Assembly (NCBI GenBank): GCA_900757025.1
Contig: CAAEMG010000010.1
Coordinates: 1 to 28,858 of the forward strand
Length of the DNA stretch: 28,858 nucleotides
Reading direction: 5' to 3'
DNA from: Clostridia bacterium
GTDB lineage: Bacteria > Bacillota > Clostridia > Lachnospirales > Anaerotignaceae
The notes under the pieces were generated by a model. That model saw only the letters and a program-made list of their open reading frames with translations. It was not told the DNA's origin and did not search any database. Positions 7,502 through 15,445 of this stretch are shown piece after piece. The position numbers and the translations under genes are program-made. Within the stretch, counting starts at the first letter, position 1. Each line of letters starts with the position of its first letter.

Positions 7502-8686
7502 TTATTTATTGTTTTTCAAATATTCATAAGCACAGTTTGCATATGCTGCCGCACCGTATGGAAGAACATCTTCGTTTATTACCATGGCAGGGTGGTGCTG
7601 ACCATGAATATATCCCTCGCCTATACTTCCGGCACCTATGTTGTAGTAGGCAGAAGGCACTTTTGAGGCTACAGCTGTAAAATCTTCTGTTCCGCAGCGC
7701 ACTTCCGTAAGAGTAACCATGTTTTCTTCGCCAACTATTTCGCCGAAATATTTTGCAAGTTCTGTGCTTAAATCGGCATCTGTAACAAGAGGAGGTATGC
7801 CGTAAACAAATTCAACGTCGGCTTTTCCCCTGAAGGTTACTGCCGTACATTCGGCAATTTCTTTTACTCTGTTTTTAAGAAATTCTCTTTGTTCCTCTGT
7901 TGTTGCTCTAACAGAAACTTCAAGCTCTGCATCGCCACTTTCCGTATTGCAGCTTGTTCCGCCCGAAATTTTTCCCACAAGCACAACAGCGTTATCTTTG
8001 CATGAAATTTCTCTTGCTATAATTTCCTGAAGGGCTATAACCGTGTGCGCCGCAATATTTATTGCGTCAACTCCGCTTTCCGGTCGGCTTCCGTGTGCTT
8101 CGTTGCCTCTAATTTTTATTCTTACGAAGTCTCCCGAAAACGTATATGAGCCTTTTCCGTATGTTGTATGGCAGAGAGTTGTATCTTCCTTGCCAACTTC
8201 AATATGTATGCCCATTGCCGCATCTACATGGGGATTTTCAAGTATTCCGTTTTCTATCATATCGTTTGCACCGGCTAAAATTTCTTCTGCCGGCTGGAAC
8301 ATAAATTTCACGTAGCCGTTTATTTCGCTTTCTCTTTCTTTAAGCAGTTTTGCCGCCGCAAGAAGCATTGCCGTATGGCTGTCGTGTCCGCAGGAGTGGC
8401 AGTTTCCGTTTGTTGCGGCAAAGTCCAATCCGCTTTCTTCTTTCATAGGAAGGGCGTCCATATCGCCTCGTATAAGTATTGTTTTTCCTTTGCCGTTGCC
8501 TATAAGGCAGGTAATTCCGCTTTTGCCAACGATTTTCGGCTCTATGCCTGCTTCTTTAAGGTTTTTGCATACATAGGCAACTGTTTTTTCAAGGTCAAAT
8601 TCTCTTTCCGCATAGCCGTGTATTGTCCTTCTGTCTTTAACTATAGTATCTTTAATTTCCTCAGCACGTTTTAAAAAGCTGTTCAT
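7502..8686 (-). CDS. M20 family amidohydrolase/metallopeptidase (N-acyl amino acid or hippurate hydrolase-like)
   Basis: 394 residues, typical of M20D enzymes that cleave the amide bond of N-acyl amino acids, hippurate or indoleacetyl-amino acids. Visible are RGDMDALPM (about 73-81), the metal ligands in NCHSCGHDSH (Cys99, His101), QPAEE (131-135, general base and metal ligand), MGIHI (His161), and a C-terminal HGQHHPAMVINED with the last His ligand. There is no signal peptide, so it is cytosolic. It lies 22 bp after a membrane protein gene and shares its T-box leader, so the substrate is probably imported by that protein and may release tryptophan. The substrate is an inference from the leader, not from residues. 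No convincing terminator follows it. Confidence 0.92.
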   Translation of the reverse strand: MNSFLKRAEEIKDTIVKDRRTIHGYAEREFDLEKTVAYVCKNLKEAGIEPKIVGKSGITCLIGNGKGKTILIRGDMDALPMKEESGLDFAATNGNCHSCGHDSHTAMLLAAAKLLKERESEINGYVKFMFQPAEEILAGANDMIENGILENPHVDAAMGIHIEVGKEDTTLCHTTYGKGSYTFSGDFVRIKIRGNEAHGSRPESGVDAINIAAHTVIALQEIIAREISCKDNAVVLVGKISGGTSCNTESGDAELEVSVRATTEEQREFLKNRVKEIAECTAVTFRGKADVEFVYGIPPLVTDADLSTELAKYFGEIVGEENMVTLTEVRCGTEDFTAVASKVPSAYYNIGAGSIGEGYIHGQHHPAMVINEDVLPYGAAAYANCAYEYLKNNK

Positions 8687-8708
8687 TTATATTACCTCTT
8701 TCTTTAAA

Positions 8709-9896
8709 TTAGCCGAATATGTAAGGTGTTATTATGTCTGCAATTATAACCGATGCCACTGTAACAGATGTTACGCCGGCAATAATCATTTTTGGGAGAA
8801 GATGGTCTGTAAGACGCTGTGTTTCTTCTTCCGAAAGATTTCTTTCCATTTTTGCTCCTGTTACAACTTCCATTGCAACGGCGTATGTTACAGGGTAGCC
8901 GAACATACAGGAAAGACCTGTTGCGATTGAAAGGTATGGGTCCCATTTAAGAAGTTTTCCGGCAAGAGAGCCGAGTATTGCAATGCCTATTGCACCAAGA
9001 ATTAAAAGACCGAATACGGGAACAAGTATGTTTGCAAACTGTGAGAATGTCATTGAAAGGAAGCTGCTTGTTACATATGCGTATGTGGCAAGAAGCATAA
9101 CGCCGTCGCCGCCGGCTTTTTTAAGGCAGTTCTTTTCAAGTATGCCTGTTGCTGAGCCGAGAGCACCGAATATAAGATAGCATATTGTGGCGTTTATTCC
9201 GCTTATGCCCGCAAAACCCTGTGAAAGAGCAGCAACTATTGAAAGACGGGCAAAATGTGTTGTTGGCGAATCCATTGTTTTTGGAAAATCGGGAACAAAT
9301 TTAATATTGATTTTTTTCTTTGCAGCGTTTTCCAAATTTTTTGTTAAGTTGCCGGCGTCAATATATCTTGCGGCAGCTTTTCTTAAACAAAATGAAGAAA
9401 TAGGAAGACCAACAAGTTTTTGGATAGCCATAATGCTTGCAACAAAGCCTGCTATGTCACTTCTGCCTGCCGCATTTGCCGTATCGCTTGAAATCATTGT
9501 TGCAACAATGCCGCCGGAAATAGGGGCGATTGAGCTTAAAGCATATTCTCTGCCGAAAATCATCTGTCCCACAGTTCCGCAAAGAACAACTATGCCTGCT
9601 ATGCCGGCAAGAGAAATAAGAATTGTTTTCCATTCGTTTTTAAGTTCGTTAATGTCAAGAGTTGAGCCTAAATTTGTAAGTATAAGTGCCATGCCGAATG
9701 TGGGAATAACAGCCACCAAGCCGGAAATTTCCATAAGGTCGGCAGGGAGAAATTTAAGCACTCCGCCAAGCACTATAAATACAATTATTGCTGTAATGAT
9801 TGAGGAAACAACGCCTCTTGTTTTTACTGCAATATAGTCGCCAACAGAGAAGGTAAGGGCGATTGCCGCAAAAGCGATAATGGGTGTAAAGTTCAT
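8709..9896 (-). CDS. Multi-spanning membrane protein, probable transporter, family unassigned
   Basis: 395 residues of alternating hydrophobic spans, about ten or eleven, such as 2-20, 30-50, 57-80 and 90-112, and a last span ending in ADIITPYIFG. A repeated style of Gly-rich half-loops is visible (APISGGIVATMISSDTANAAG near 127, and SCMFGYPVTYAVAMEVV near 340). I cannot place it firmly; it resembles DUF819/DUF3100-type or ESS-like permeases in size and pattern. AGGAGG precedes the ATG. It is the first gene behind the T-box leader and is followed by the M20 amidohydrolase. A role as an importer of an amino acid conjugate or amino acid is inferred from context. Confidence 0.75.
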   Translation of the reverse strand: MNFTPIIAFAAIALTFSVGDYIAVKTRGVVSSIITAIIVFIVLGGVLKFLPADLMEISGLVAVIPTFGMALILTNLGSTLDINELKNEWKTILISLAGIAGIVVLCGTVGQMIFGREYALSSIAPISGGIVATMISSDTANAAGRSDIAGFVASIMAIQKLVGLPISSFCLRKAAARYIDAGNLTKNLENAAKKKINIKFVPDFPKTMDSPTTHFARLSIVAALSQGFAGISGINATICYLIFGALGSATGILEKNCLKKAGGDGVMLLATYAYVTSSFLSMTFSQFANILVPVFGLLILGAIGIAILGSLAGKLLKWDPYLSIATGLSCMFGYPVTYAVAMEVVTGAKMERNLSEEETQRLTDHLLPKMIIAGVTSVTVASVIIADIITPYIFG

Positions 9897-9981
9897 AATA
9901 AAACCTCCTGTAAAAAATAAAATTATTTATTTTAATATAAAACAGAGATTTTTAAGTGCTTGGCTGAACTTTTAGATAAAC

Positions 9982-10019
9982 AAAAAAGCCTGCCCCAGTT
10001 ATAAAAACTGGGACAGGCT
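9982..10019 (-). terminator. Terminator of the T-box leader
   Basis: On the minus strand AGCCTG-T-CCCAGTT pairs with AACTGGG-G-CAGGCT (14 pairs including one U-G) around a 5-nt loop, followed by T6. It is placed just after the T-box sequence and before the membrane protein gene. The 5' arm (CCTG) can also pair with CAGG of the T-box end, which offers a switch. Confidence 0.9.
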
Positions 10020-10262
10020 GTATATCCTGCGGTACCACCCAAATTAATGCAAAAACTGCATTCACTCATACCACGTACTATCATACGTGTCCTCTTTTAA
10101 TGGGGAGAAGCCATCAGACACTACTAAGAAACAAATCCTTTCGTCCTGCCCTCATAAGTCCATTCAGCAAACAACTGACCCTGCCGCAATTCCACCATCT
10201 GCGACTCTCTGAAAAGCGTTTTGTGTGCCTACTCTTCTTAATCATCGGTTTTAATATTAAAA
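9982..10262 (-). promoter_or_regulatory. T-box riboswitch leader, predicted tryptophan specifier (UGG)
   Basis: Read on the minus strand, the leader has GATGATTAAGAAGAGTAGG (Stem I base and S-turn side), AGAGAGTCGC (10201-10210), a GGTGGAATTG distal loop, then TGAATGGACTTATGAG. In known T-boxes the specifier follows GAA and precedes A/G-C/T, which here gives TGG at 10160-10162. The T-box proper GGGTGGTACCGC runs 10040-10029. A strong terminator follows. Uncharged tRNA binding at specifier and T-box should favour antitermination. Assignment to Trp is from the codon; the T-box variable base is U (10034), which pairs best with discriminator A, while Bacillus tRNA-Trp has G, so this needs checking. 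Confidence 0.93.
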
Positions 10263-10271
10263 TATGGTTCA

Positions 10272-10299
10272 AGTATAATATAAAATTTTAGTTTGTCAA
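10272..10299 (-). promoter_or_regulatory. Promoter of the T-box operon
   Basis: On the minus strand TTGACA (10294-10299), a 16-nt spacer, and TATACT (10272-10277) make a near-consensus sigma-A promoter starting the T-box leader. Confidence 0.75.
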
Positions 10300-10386
10300 T
10301 AGTTTTTTGAGAATTATAGTTTTTAGAATACTTCTCTTTGCTATTTATCAAATTTTAGGTCAACCTTTTTCAAAGGGCAGCAGGGT

Positions 10387-10430
10387 GTGGTACGGCGTCC
10401 CACGGTTTTAATCAGTTAGTCAAATCAAAA
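10387..10430. repeat. Partial copy of dispersed intergenic repeat (copy B)
   Basis: GTGGTACGGCGTCCCACGG followed by TTTTAATCAGTTAGTCAAAT closely resembles the right end of the longer copy at 12230-12272. Only the right end is recognised here. In the rest of 10300-10580 I see a weak promoter and A+T-rich sequence, and no purine riboswitch ahead of the permease. Confidence 0.5.
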
Positions 10431-10516
10431 TTTTCTTTTATGGAAACTATACATACAAATTAAAAAACACCCCATGAAATTTTCTGCAAATTTATCTGCA
10501 CAATTATATATAACTA

Positions 10517-10546
10517 TTGATTAAATTATATAGGCAATGTTAAAAT
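10517..10546 (+). promoter_or_regulatory. Possible promoter of the NCS2 permease gene
   Basis: TTGATT (10517-10522), 18 nt, TAAAAT (10541-10546), 33 bp before the gene's start. The matches are partial and the region is A+T-rich. Confidence 0.35.
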
Positions 10547-10579
10547 TATAACTATTAAAATATTTAGGAGGAGATTAAA

Positions 10580-12010
10580 ATACTGAAAAAAATTGATGAA
10601 TATTTTCATATAACGAAAGACGGTTCAAGCATAAAAACCGAAATACTTTCCGGCCTTACGGCATACTTTACAATGGTGTATCTTCTGTTTCTTGTGCCGA
10701 ATACCATTTTAACGGCATTTCCGGAGGCTTTCGACAGAAGTGGAGATGTTATAGTTGATGCAGTTATAGTAAAATACGGAATAACAGCCGGCCAGCTTCT
10801 TGCATGCCTTACGGTTATGTGCTGTGTTGCGGCTTTTATAGGAACAATGGTGCTTGCTTTTACAACAAACCTGCCTTTTGCACAGGGACCAAGCCTTTCC
10901 ATAAGTACATTTGTGGCATACAGCATATGCACAAAAATGGGTTATACATACAATGAAACCCTTGCGGCGATTTTTTTAAGCGGAATTGCATTTTTTATTA
11001 TGAATGTGCTTGGCGTTGAAAAAAAGATACAAGACGGAATACCGTCAAACCTGAAATTTTCCGTTACGGCAGGAATAGGTTTTTTCATTGCTTTTATGGG
11101 TATGCAGAAGGCACACCTTATAGAGCCGAATGCGTCACATTTGGTACAGCTTGTAAGCCTTGGCAGTGGTTCATATAATTCAAAAAGTGCGCTTTTGTGC
11201 CTTTTCGGAGTTATATTTATAGCAATACTGCTTATACGCCATGTGCATAGTGCCATATTTATAGGCAAAATTGTGTGTATAATTTTAGCTGTGCCAATGG
11301 GCCTTTTTCATCTGTCTACGGTAGATATGAAAATAAGTACTGCCGTGCATATACTTTTTAAGGTTCTTCGTCCTGATTTTGCAGGGCTTTTCAGCCCGCA
11401 TAACGGCTATGGAATACCCGGAGTTGTAGTTTCGGTTGCCGTAATTATAATGACACTTTGTGTTATGGATATTTTTGAAAGCATGGGAACAATATTTGCC
11501 ACAGACCACATTATAAGGCTCAGCCATGAAGGCACAATGGAAGAAAAATTCAAAAAAGTTCTTCGTGCCGATGCCATAACAACATCAATAGGTGCGCTTT
11601 TGGGCGTTACAAATGTTTCAACATACGTTGAAAGCACATCTATGGTTATTGAAGGAGGAAGAACGGGATTTTCCGGAGTTGTTGCGGGAATTTGTTTTCT
11701 GCTTACGATTTTTATAGCGCCTTTTGCTGCCTCAATTCCTTCCGCTGCAACGGCAACGACACTTATAATGTCTGGAATACTTATGATGAATGTTGTAAAA
11801 TACATTAATTTTGAAGATGTTGGGCAGGCACTTCCGGCATTTTTGACAATGATAATGATGCCCCTTACATACAGCCTTGTTTCGGGCATAGCTCTTGGGC
11901 TTATAAGCTATACGGCTGTTATGATTTTCAGCGGAAAGGGCAGAAGAATATCGAAGTATACTTATATAATTACATTGGTGTTTATAATTCAGTTTGCACT
12001 GCTGAAATAG
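10580..12010 (+). CDS. NCS2 family permease, divergent AzgA-like (purine/uracil-type) transporter
   Basis: 476 residues if read from ATA 10580, giving MLKKIDEYFHITKDG, the family-typical AzgA N-terminus. A strong AGGAGGAG (10566-10573) supports a start at ATA 10580 or CTG 10583; the first ATG (10673) has no ribosome-binding site and would remove the conserved N-terminus. About 12-14 membrane spans are visible. The AzgA substrate-site motif, normally APGMGLNAFF, reads QGPSLSISTFVAY here, and the second motif is DIFESMGT, while ESTSMVIEGGRTG is kept. A proton-coupled transporter for a nucleobase or related compound is likely, but the changed pocket makes the substrate uncertain. It stands alone and faces the gntR gene across a shared terminator. 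Confidence 0.85.
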   Translation: MLKKIDEYFHITKDGSSIKTEILSGLTAYFTMVYLLFLVPNTILTAFPEAFDRSGDVIVDAVIVKYGITAGQLLACLTVMCCVAAFIGTMVLAFTTNLPFAQGPSLSISTFVAYSICTKMGYTYNETLAAIFLSGIAFFIMNVLGVEKKIQDGIPSNLKFSVTAGIGFFIAFMGMQKAHLIEPNASHLVQLVSLGSGSYNSKSALLCLFGVIFIAILLIRHVHSAIFIGKIVCIILAVPMGLFHLSTVDMKISTAVHILFKVLRPDFAGLFSPHNGYGIPGVVVSVAVIIMTLCVMDIFESMGTIFATDHIIRLSHEGTMEEKFKKVLRADAITTSIGALLGVTNVSTYVESTSMVIEGGRTGFSGVVAGICFLLTIFIAPFAASIPSAATATTLIMSGILMMNVVKYINFEDVGQALPAFLTMIMMPLTYSLVSGIALGLISYTAVMIFSGKGRRISKYTYIITLVFIIQFALLK

Positions 12011-12055
12011 AAAAGTTAGGGCTTGATGAAGAGTTTATTTTGTCAAGAGCCACCT

Positions 12056-12272
12056 GCTTTTTGTCATATTGAGTTTGCGGAATCTCCGTGTTCCGCATAG
12101 TCGAAACTTACATCTGCGAATGTGTGAGAAAACGCCGCAGTATGGTCAAAGCATTTTTGTTTTGCGAAAACGGTCTGTGACCGTCACCTATTCTTCGGGA
12201 TACATACTTGAGGTTTTCTGTTTGCGTGGTTTGGTATGACGTCCCAAGGTTTTATCAGTTCGCCAAATAAAA
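12056..12272. repeat. Long copy of dispersed intergenic repeat (copy A)
   Basis: The gap between the NCS2 permease and gntR holds no gene. From CTTTTTGTCATATTGAG it runs through GGAATCTCCGTGTTCCGC (itself an inverted GGAA...TTCC repeat) and TAGTCGAAAC to GTATGACGTCCCAAGG and TTTTATCAGTTCGCCAAAT. Both ends recur elsewhere: left at 414 and 17541, right at 10387 and about 470. It has no coding capacity that I can see. Confidence 0.5.
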
Positions 12273-12285
12273 ATATACAAAACGC

Positions 12286-12322
12286 AAAAATACCCATCTG
12301 AAAATTCAGACGGGTATTTTTT
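12286..12322. terminator. Bidirectional terminator between NCS2 permease and gntR
   Basis: AATACCC-A-TCTGAA pairs with TTCAGA-C-GGGTATT around a 2-nt loop (12289-12318) with an A5 run before and a T6 run after, so it works in both directions between the convergent genes. Confidence 0.85.
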
Positions 12323-12332
12323 ATACATATTT

Positions 12333-13043
12333 TTATCTGTCCATAACGTTTGCCCAGCTTACGCTTGCACATTCAACGGCTTTAGCAGCCATTTCTTTAT
12401 CACGTTTTTCTATTGCCTCAAGCATTTCGCTGTGGGCTGTTTCGGAGTTGGCACCTTTATTTTCACTGCTGTGGATATACTTAATAGAAGGGTTGAGGAA
12501 ATCTATTACACAGCTGTATATTCTTTCCAAAAGAAGATTTTTGGAAGCTTTTCCAAGAAGTTTATGAAATTCCGTATCATTTTTTGCAAAATCATCTGTT
12601 GTTGAGTCGGGACTGGATTTAAGAGATTTAAGCTCTTTTACATTTTGTGCAAGTTCGGCTCTTTCTTCCTCGTTTTCGTCATAATGGAGAAGTATAAGTT
12701 CCATTATATCGTTTTCCATTACTTTTCGAAATTCAACAAACTGGTGCATATCGGGGTTTGTTGCAAAAAAGCTGAATATAAAAGAATCAGCCATTTTGTT
12801 GTTCATTCTGTCGGAAATATATGTTCCACTGCCAACTTTAACCTCTATAAGGCCGAAAGCAGAAAGTATTTTCATAGCTTCTCTGACAGAGCCACGGCTT
12901 ACTTCAAGGCCTGTGGCTATTTCTATTTCTGTGGGAAGTTTATCGCCGGGTTTAAGCTCTTTGTCAAGTATAAGCTTTTTTATGCTGTTTACAACGGTAT
13001 CTACAGCAGATTCTTTTTTTCGTGGTTCAAATGATGCAGACAT
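12333..13043 (-). CDS. GntR family transcriptional regulator, FadR/FCD subfamily
   Basis: 236 residues. The N-terminal winged helix (about 10-77) shows LKPGDKLPTEIEIA, then the recognition segment VSRGSVREAMKIL, then GLIEVKVGSGTYI. The C-terminal all-helical FCD domain includes FRKVMENDIMELIL, the NDTEFHKLL motif and a later HSEMLEAI, which supply the Asp/His residues that bind metal or ligand in this subfamily. AGGAGG precedes ATG. It is divergent from the amidohydrolase-DUF997-symporter genes and probably controls them in response to the substrate. A perfect inverted repeat beside its own -10 box suggests autoregulation. The effector is unknown. Confidence 0.95.
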   Translation of the reverse strand: MSASFEPRKKESAVDTVVNSIKKLILDKELKPGDKLPTEIEIATGLEVSRGSVREAMKILSAFGLIEVKVGSGTYISDRMNNKMADSFIFSFFATNPDMHQFVEFRKVMENDIMELILLHYDENEEERAELAQNVKELKSLKSSPDSTTDDFAKNDTEFHKLLGKASKNLLLERIYSCVIDFLNPSIKYIHSSENKGANSETAHSEMLEAIEKRDKEMAAKAVECASVSWANVMDR

Positions 13044-13069
13044 TGAAGTGTGCCTCCTTAAAATATTAT

Positions 13070-13084
13070 AACTGTAAAACAGTT
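13070..13084. promoter_or_regulatory. Candidate GntR/FCD operator at the gntR promoter
   Basis: AACTGT-AAA-ACAGTT is a perfect 6-bp inverted repeat with a 3-bp spacer, containing TGTnnnACA as in FadR-type operators. It abuts TATAAT (minus strand, 13065-13070), the likely -10 of gntR, so binding would block that promoter. Confidence 0.6.
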
Positions 13085-13669
13085 CAGTCTGTACATATAT
13101 ATTATAATTTGATTTTACTCCATTAGCAGTATATTGTCAAATGTATGATGGATTAAAATATTGCTAAAAATACTATTCAAAAATATCACATATAAACATA
13201 TGTTGTTTGATAACATTGTATATGACAATATATCAGTGTACAAAAATAATATATGTTTAAAAATCAATTTTCTTGCTTTATTTGTGCAAATATGATATTT
13301 TAATAAAAACAAAATCAGCACACTAAAGTGTTGATGTGGAATGGAGGCAGTATAAAATAATACATTTATTTTTCAAAGCATTGTTTTGAGCATACTAACA
13401 ACTGATTTAAGTCCGAAAATGAAATTAATACGTAAAACTGTATATAAAAATAAAAAGAGACATATATAAAAGTAAACATATTTAAGACATTAAATTAGTA
13501 AATAATTAATAGTGTTCGTTAATGTAAAACAAAGGCAGTTAAAGACGGGGATGATTTTGTAATTTATGTATAAAAAAATACAAAAAAATTCTTTGTATAA
13601 TATAAATAGTAGATAATGCACAAAAGAGGTGTGACTACTTCGACTGAGTTGTAAAATGTTTAACGAATA
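13085..13669. other. Long A+T-rich intergenic region
   Basis: About 580 bp with no supported gene. Visible items: ATTGT-N5-ACAAT (13215-13229), a possible second operator; a CACTaaAGTG palindrome (about 13320); GGAGG at 13344 without an open frame after it; and TATAAT at 13596-13601 with no good -35. An imperfect relative of the gntR operator, GTTGTAAAATGTTT, lies at about 13649-13662, just upstream of the amidohydrolase promoter. The length is unusual for this gene-dense window. Confidence 0.5.
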
Positions 13670-13697
13670 TTGACATCTTACCGGAAACTGATATAAT
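13670..13697 (+). promoter_or_regulatory. Consensus sigma-A promoter of the amidohydrolase operon
   Basis: TTGACA (13670-13675), a 16-nt spacer and TATAAT (13692-13697) match consensus in both boxes. Transcription would begin near 13704, leaving a leader of about 58 nt. Confidence 0.85.
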
Positions 13698-13761
13698 AAT
13701 AAGCATAAAAAACAGTGAAATTTAATTTAGTATTTATATAATTTGATGGGAGGCAAGCAAG

Positions 13762-15429
13762 TTGGATTTTGATTTTTCTTATGTTGATGTAGCATTTAAG
13801 AACGGCAGAGTAATCACCGTAAACGAAAAAGACGATATTTGTGAAGCTGTTGGCGTTAAAAACAACAAAATTGTTTTTGTAGGTTCAAACGCAGACCTTG
13901 AAAAAATTATTGATGAAAAAACAAAAGTATATGATCTTGGCGGAAGAACTCTTATGCCCGGTATGATTGATACTCATATCCATCCATTTCTTCTTGCTCT
14001 TTTGGGAACGGAACCAGACTCTCCTATGATAAGCCTTTTCGGTGACAGAATTAAATCAATAGCCGATATTAAGGCAGAAATAGACAAGGCTTTGGCAATT
14101 AAAAAGCCGGGAGAATGGATTTCTATGTGGGGTTACGAAGCTCCAAACCTTAAAGAAAACAGAGACCCTTCTCTTGAAGAACTTGATGAATTTGCTCCCG
14201 AAAACCCTGTACAGTGTATGGAAGGAAGCGGACATAAATGTATGTTCAACTCCAAGGCACTTGCACAGATAGGAATTTTCTCCGCAGAAGATGCTTCAAA
14301 GTATCCCGAAGGTGATGTTGGAGTTAAAGACGGAAAACTTACAGGCATGCTCTATGGTGTAACTTGCTTCCTTCTTTGGAGCAAGGTGGACTATCCGGAG
14401 GAAGCTCTTGAAAAAGCAGTTTGCAAAGTTGGCGATGAAATGATTTCAAAAGGTCTTACCTCAATACACGATATGGGTGCCTTAGACAGACCTTCATACC
14501 ATTCAATGCAGAAACTTGCAAGAGAAAGAAAGTTTAAACCTCGTGTTTATATGGCTCTTCATTCAATTTTCGGAAAGCCTTTCTCAAAAGAAGACAACGC
14601 ACATTACCTTGCTCTTGGTTTAAGACCCGGTCTTGGCGATAACTACTTTAAAATAGGTTCAAATAAGTTTATGATTGACGGCGGTTCAAGCGGACCAAGC
14701 TGTTACACAAGAGAACCTTACGACCATGACCCTACAATGCTCAGAGAAAAAGCATGGGACAGAGAAGAAGTTGCCGACTACATAAAATTTATAAACGATG
14801 CAGAAGGACAGGCAACAGCACACGCTATAGGCGACGGAGCAGTTGAATATATGGTAGAAGGCTTTGAAAAAGCATTTGCCACAAATCCTCGTCCGGACCT
14901 TCGTCACAGAATTGAACACTGTACACTTACAGATCAGGATTTAATTGACAGAATGGCAAAAATGAATATCTGCCCATCTGTTAATGCCGGCATAGTTGCT
15001 AAAAACGGCGGAAACTATGAAAGATTTTACGGCAAGAGAAATGATTATTTCGGAGCTTTAAAGAGCATGATTGATGCAGGTATGAAACCTTCACTTCAGA
15101 GCGATGCTCCTTCAGGCCCTTACGGATTTGAGTGTCTTGACGGTGCAATTAACCGTTATGACAGAGTAAGAAACATACAGTGCAACCAGAAACAGTGCGT
15201 ATCGGTTCTTGAAGGCATCAGAATTGCAACTCTTTACGGTGCATATGGTTCTTATGAAGAAAACATAAAAGGCAGCATTGAAGTTGGCAAGCTTGCAGAT
15301 ATGATTGTTTGCGACAGAGACCTTCTTAGCATGGACAAATTTGATATGTACAAAGTTCAGGTTGACCTTACAATGCTTGACGGCGAAGTTGTTTTTGTAA
15401 GAGATGAAGCGAAAGACAGCTTTAAATAA
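13762..15429 (+). CDS. Metal-dependent amidohydrolase, YtcJ-like (amidohydrolase family 3)
   Basis: 555 residues, starting at TTG 13762 with GGGAGG 8 nt upstream. It shows the amidohydrolase superfamily pattern: a small beta domain, LMPGMIDTHIHP (His72, His74), a GSNKFMIDGGSSG segment, HAIGDGAVEY, RHRIEHC, and the late Asp in LQSDAPSGPYG. There is no signal peptide. Family members deformylate N-substituted formamides or hydrolyse other amides, so substrate cannot be told from sequence. It is the first gene downstream of a consensus promoter, divergent from a GntR regulator, and followed by a DUF997 protein and a sodium symporter. I infer that these form a catabolic set for one imported amide or cyclic compound. 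Confidence 0.93.
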   Translation: MDFDFSYVDVAFKNGRVITVNEKDDICEAVGVKNNKIVFVGSNADLEKIIDEKTKVYDLGGRTLMPGMIDTHIHPFLLALLGTEPDSPMISLFGDRIKSIADIKAEIDKALAIKKPGEWISMWGYEAPNLKENRDPSLEELDEFAPENPVQCMEGSGHKCMFNSKALAQIGIFSAEDASKYPEGDVGVKDGKLTGMLYGVTCFLLWSKVDYPEEALEKAVCKVGDEMISKGLTSIHDMGALDRPSYHSMQKLARERKFKPRVYMALHSIFGKPFSKEDNAHYLALGLRPGLGDNYFKIGSNKFMIDGGSSGPSCYTREPYDHDPTMLREKAWDREEVADYIKFINDAEGQATAHAIGDGAVEYMVEGFEKAFATNPRPDLRHRIEHCTLTDQDLIDRMAKMNICPSVNAGIVAKNGGNYERFYGKRNDYFGALKSMIDAGMKPSLQSDAPSGPYGFECLDGAINRYDRVRNIQCNQKQCVSVLEGIRIATLYGAYGSYEENIKGSIEVGKLADMIVCDRDLLSMDKFDMYKVQVDLTMLDGEVVFVRDEAKDSFK

Positions 15430-15445
15430 GAAAGAAAATTTTAAT

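Noticed and set aside
10300..10579. Purine riboswitch ahead of the NCS2 permease
   Set aside because: I searched for the conserved loop sequences of the guanine/adenine aptamer and found none; the region holds only a repeat fragment and a weak promoter.
13115..13321. 68-codon minus-strand open frame in the gntR upstream gap
   Set aside because: Low-complexity Ile/Leu/Phe-rich translation, no ribosome-binding site, and it crosses candidate regulatory palindromes.
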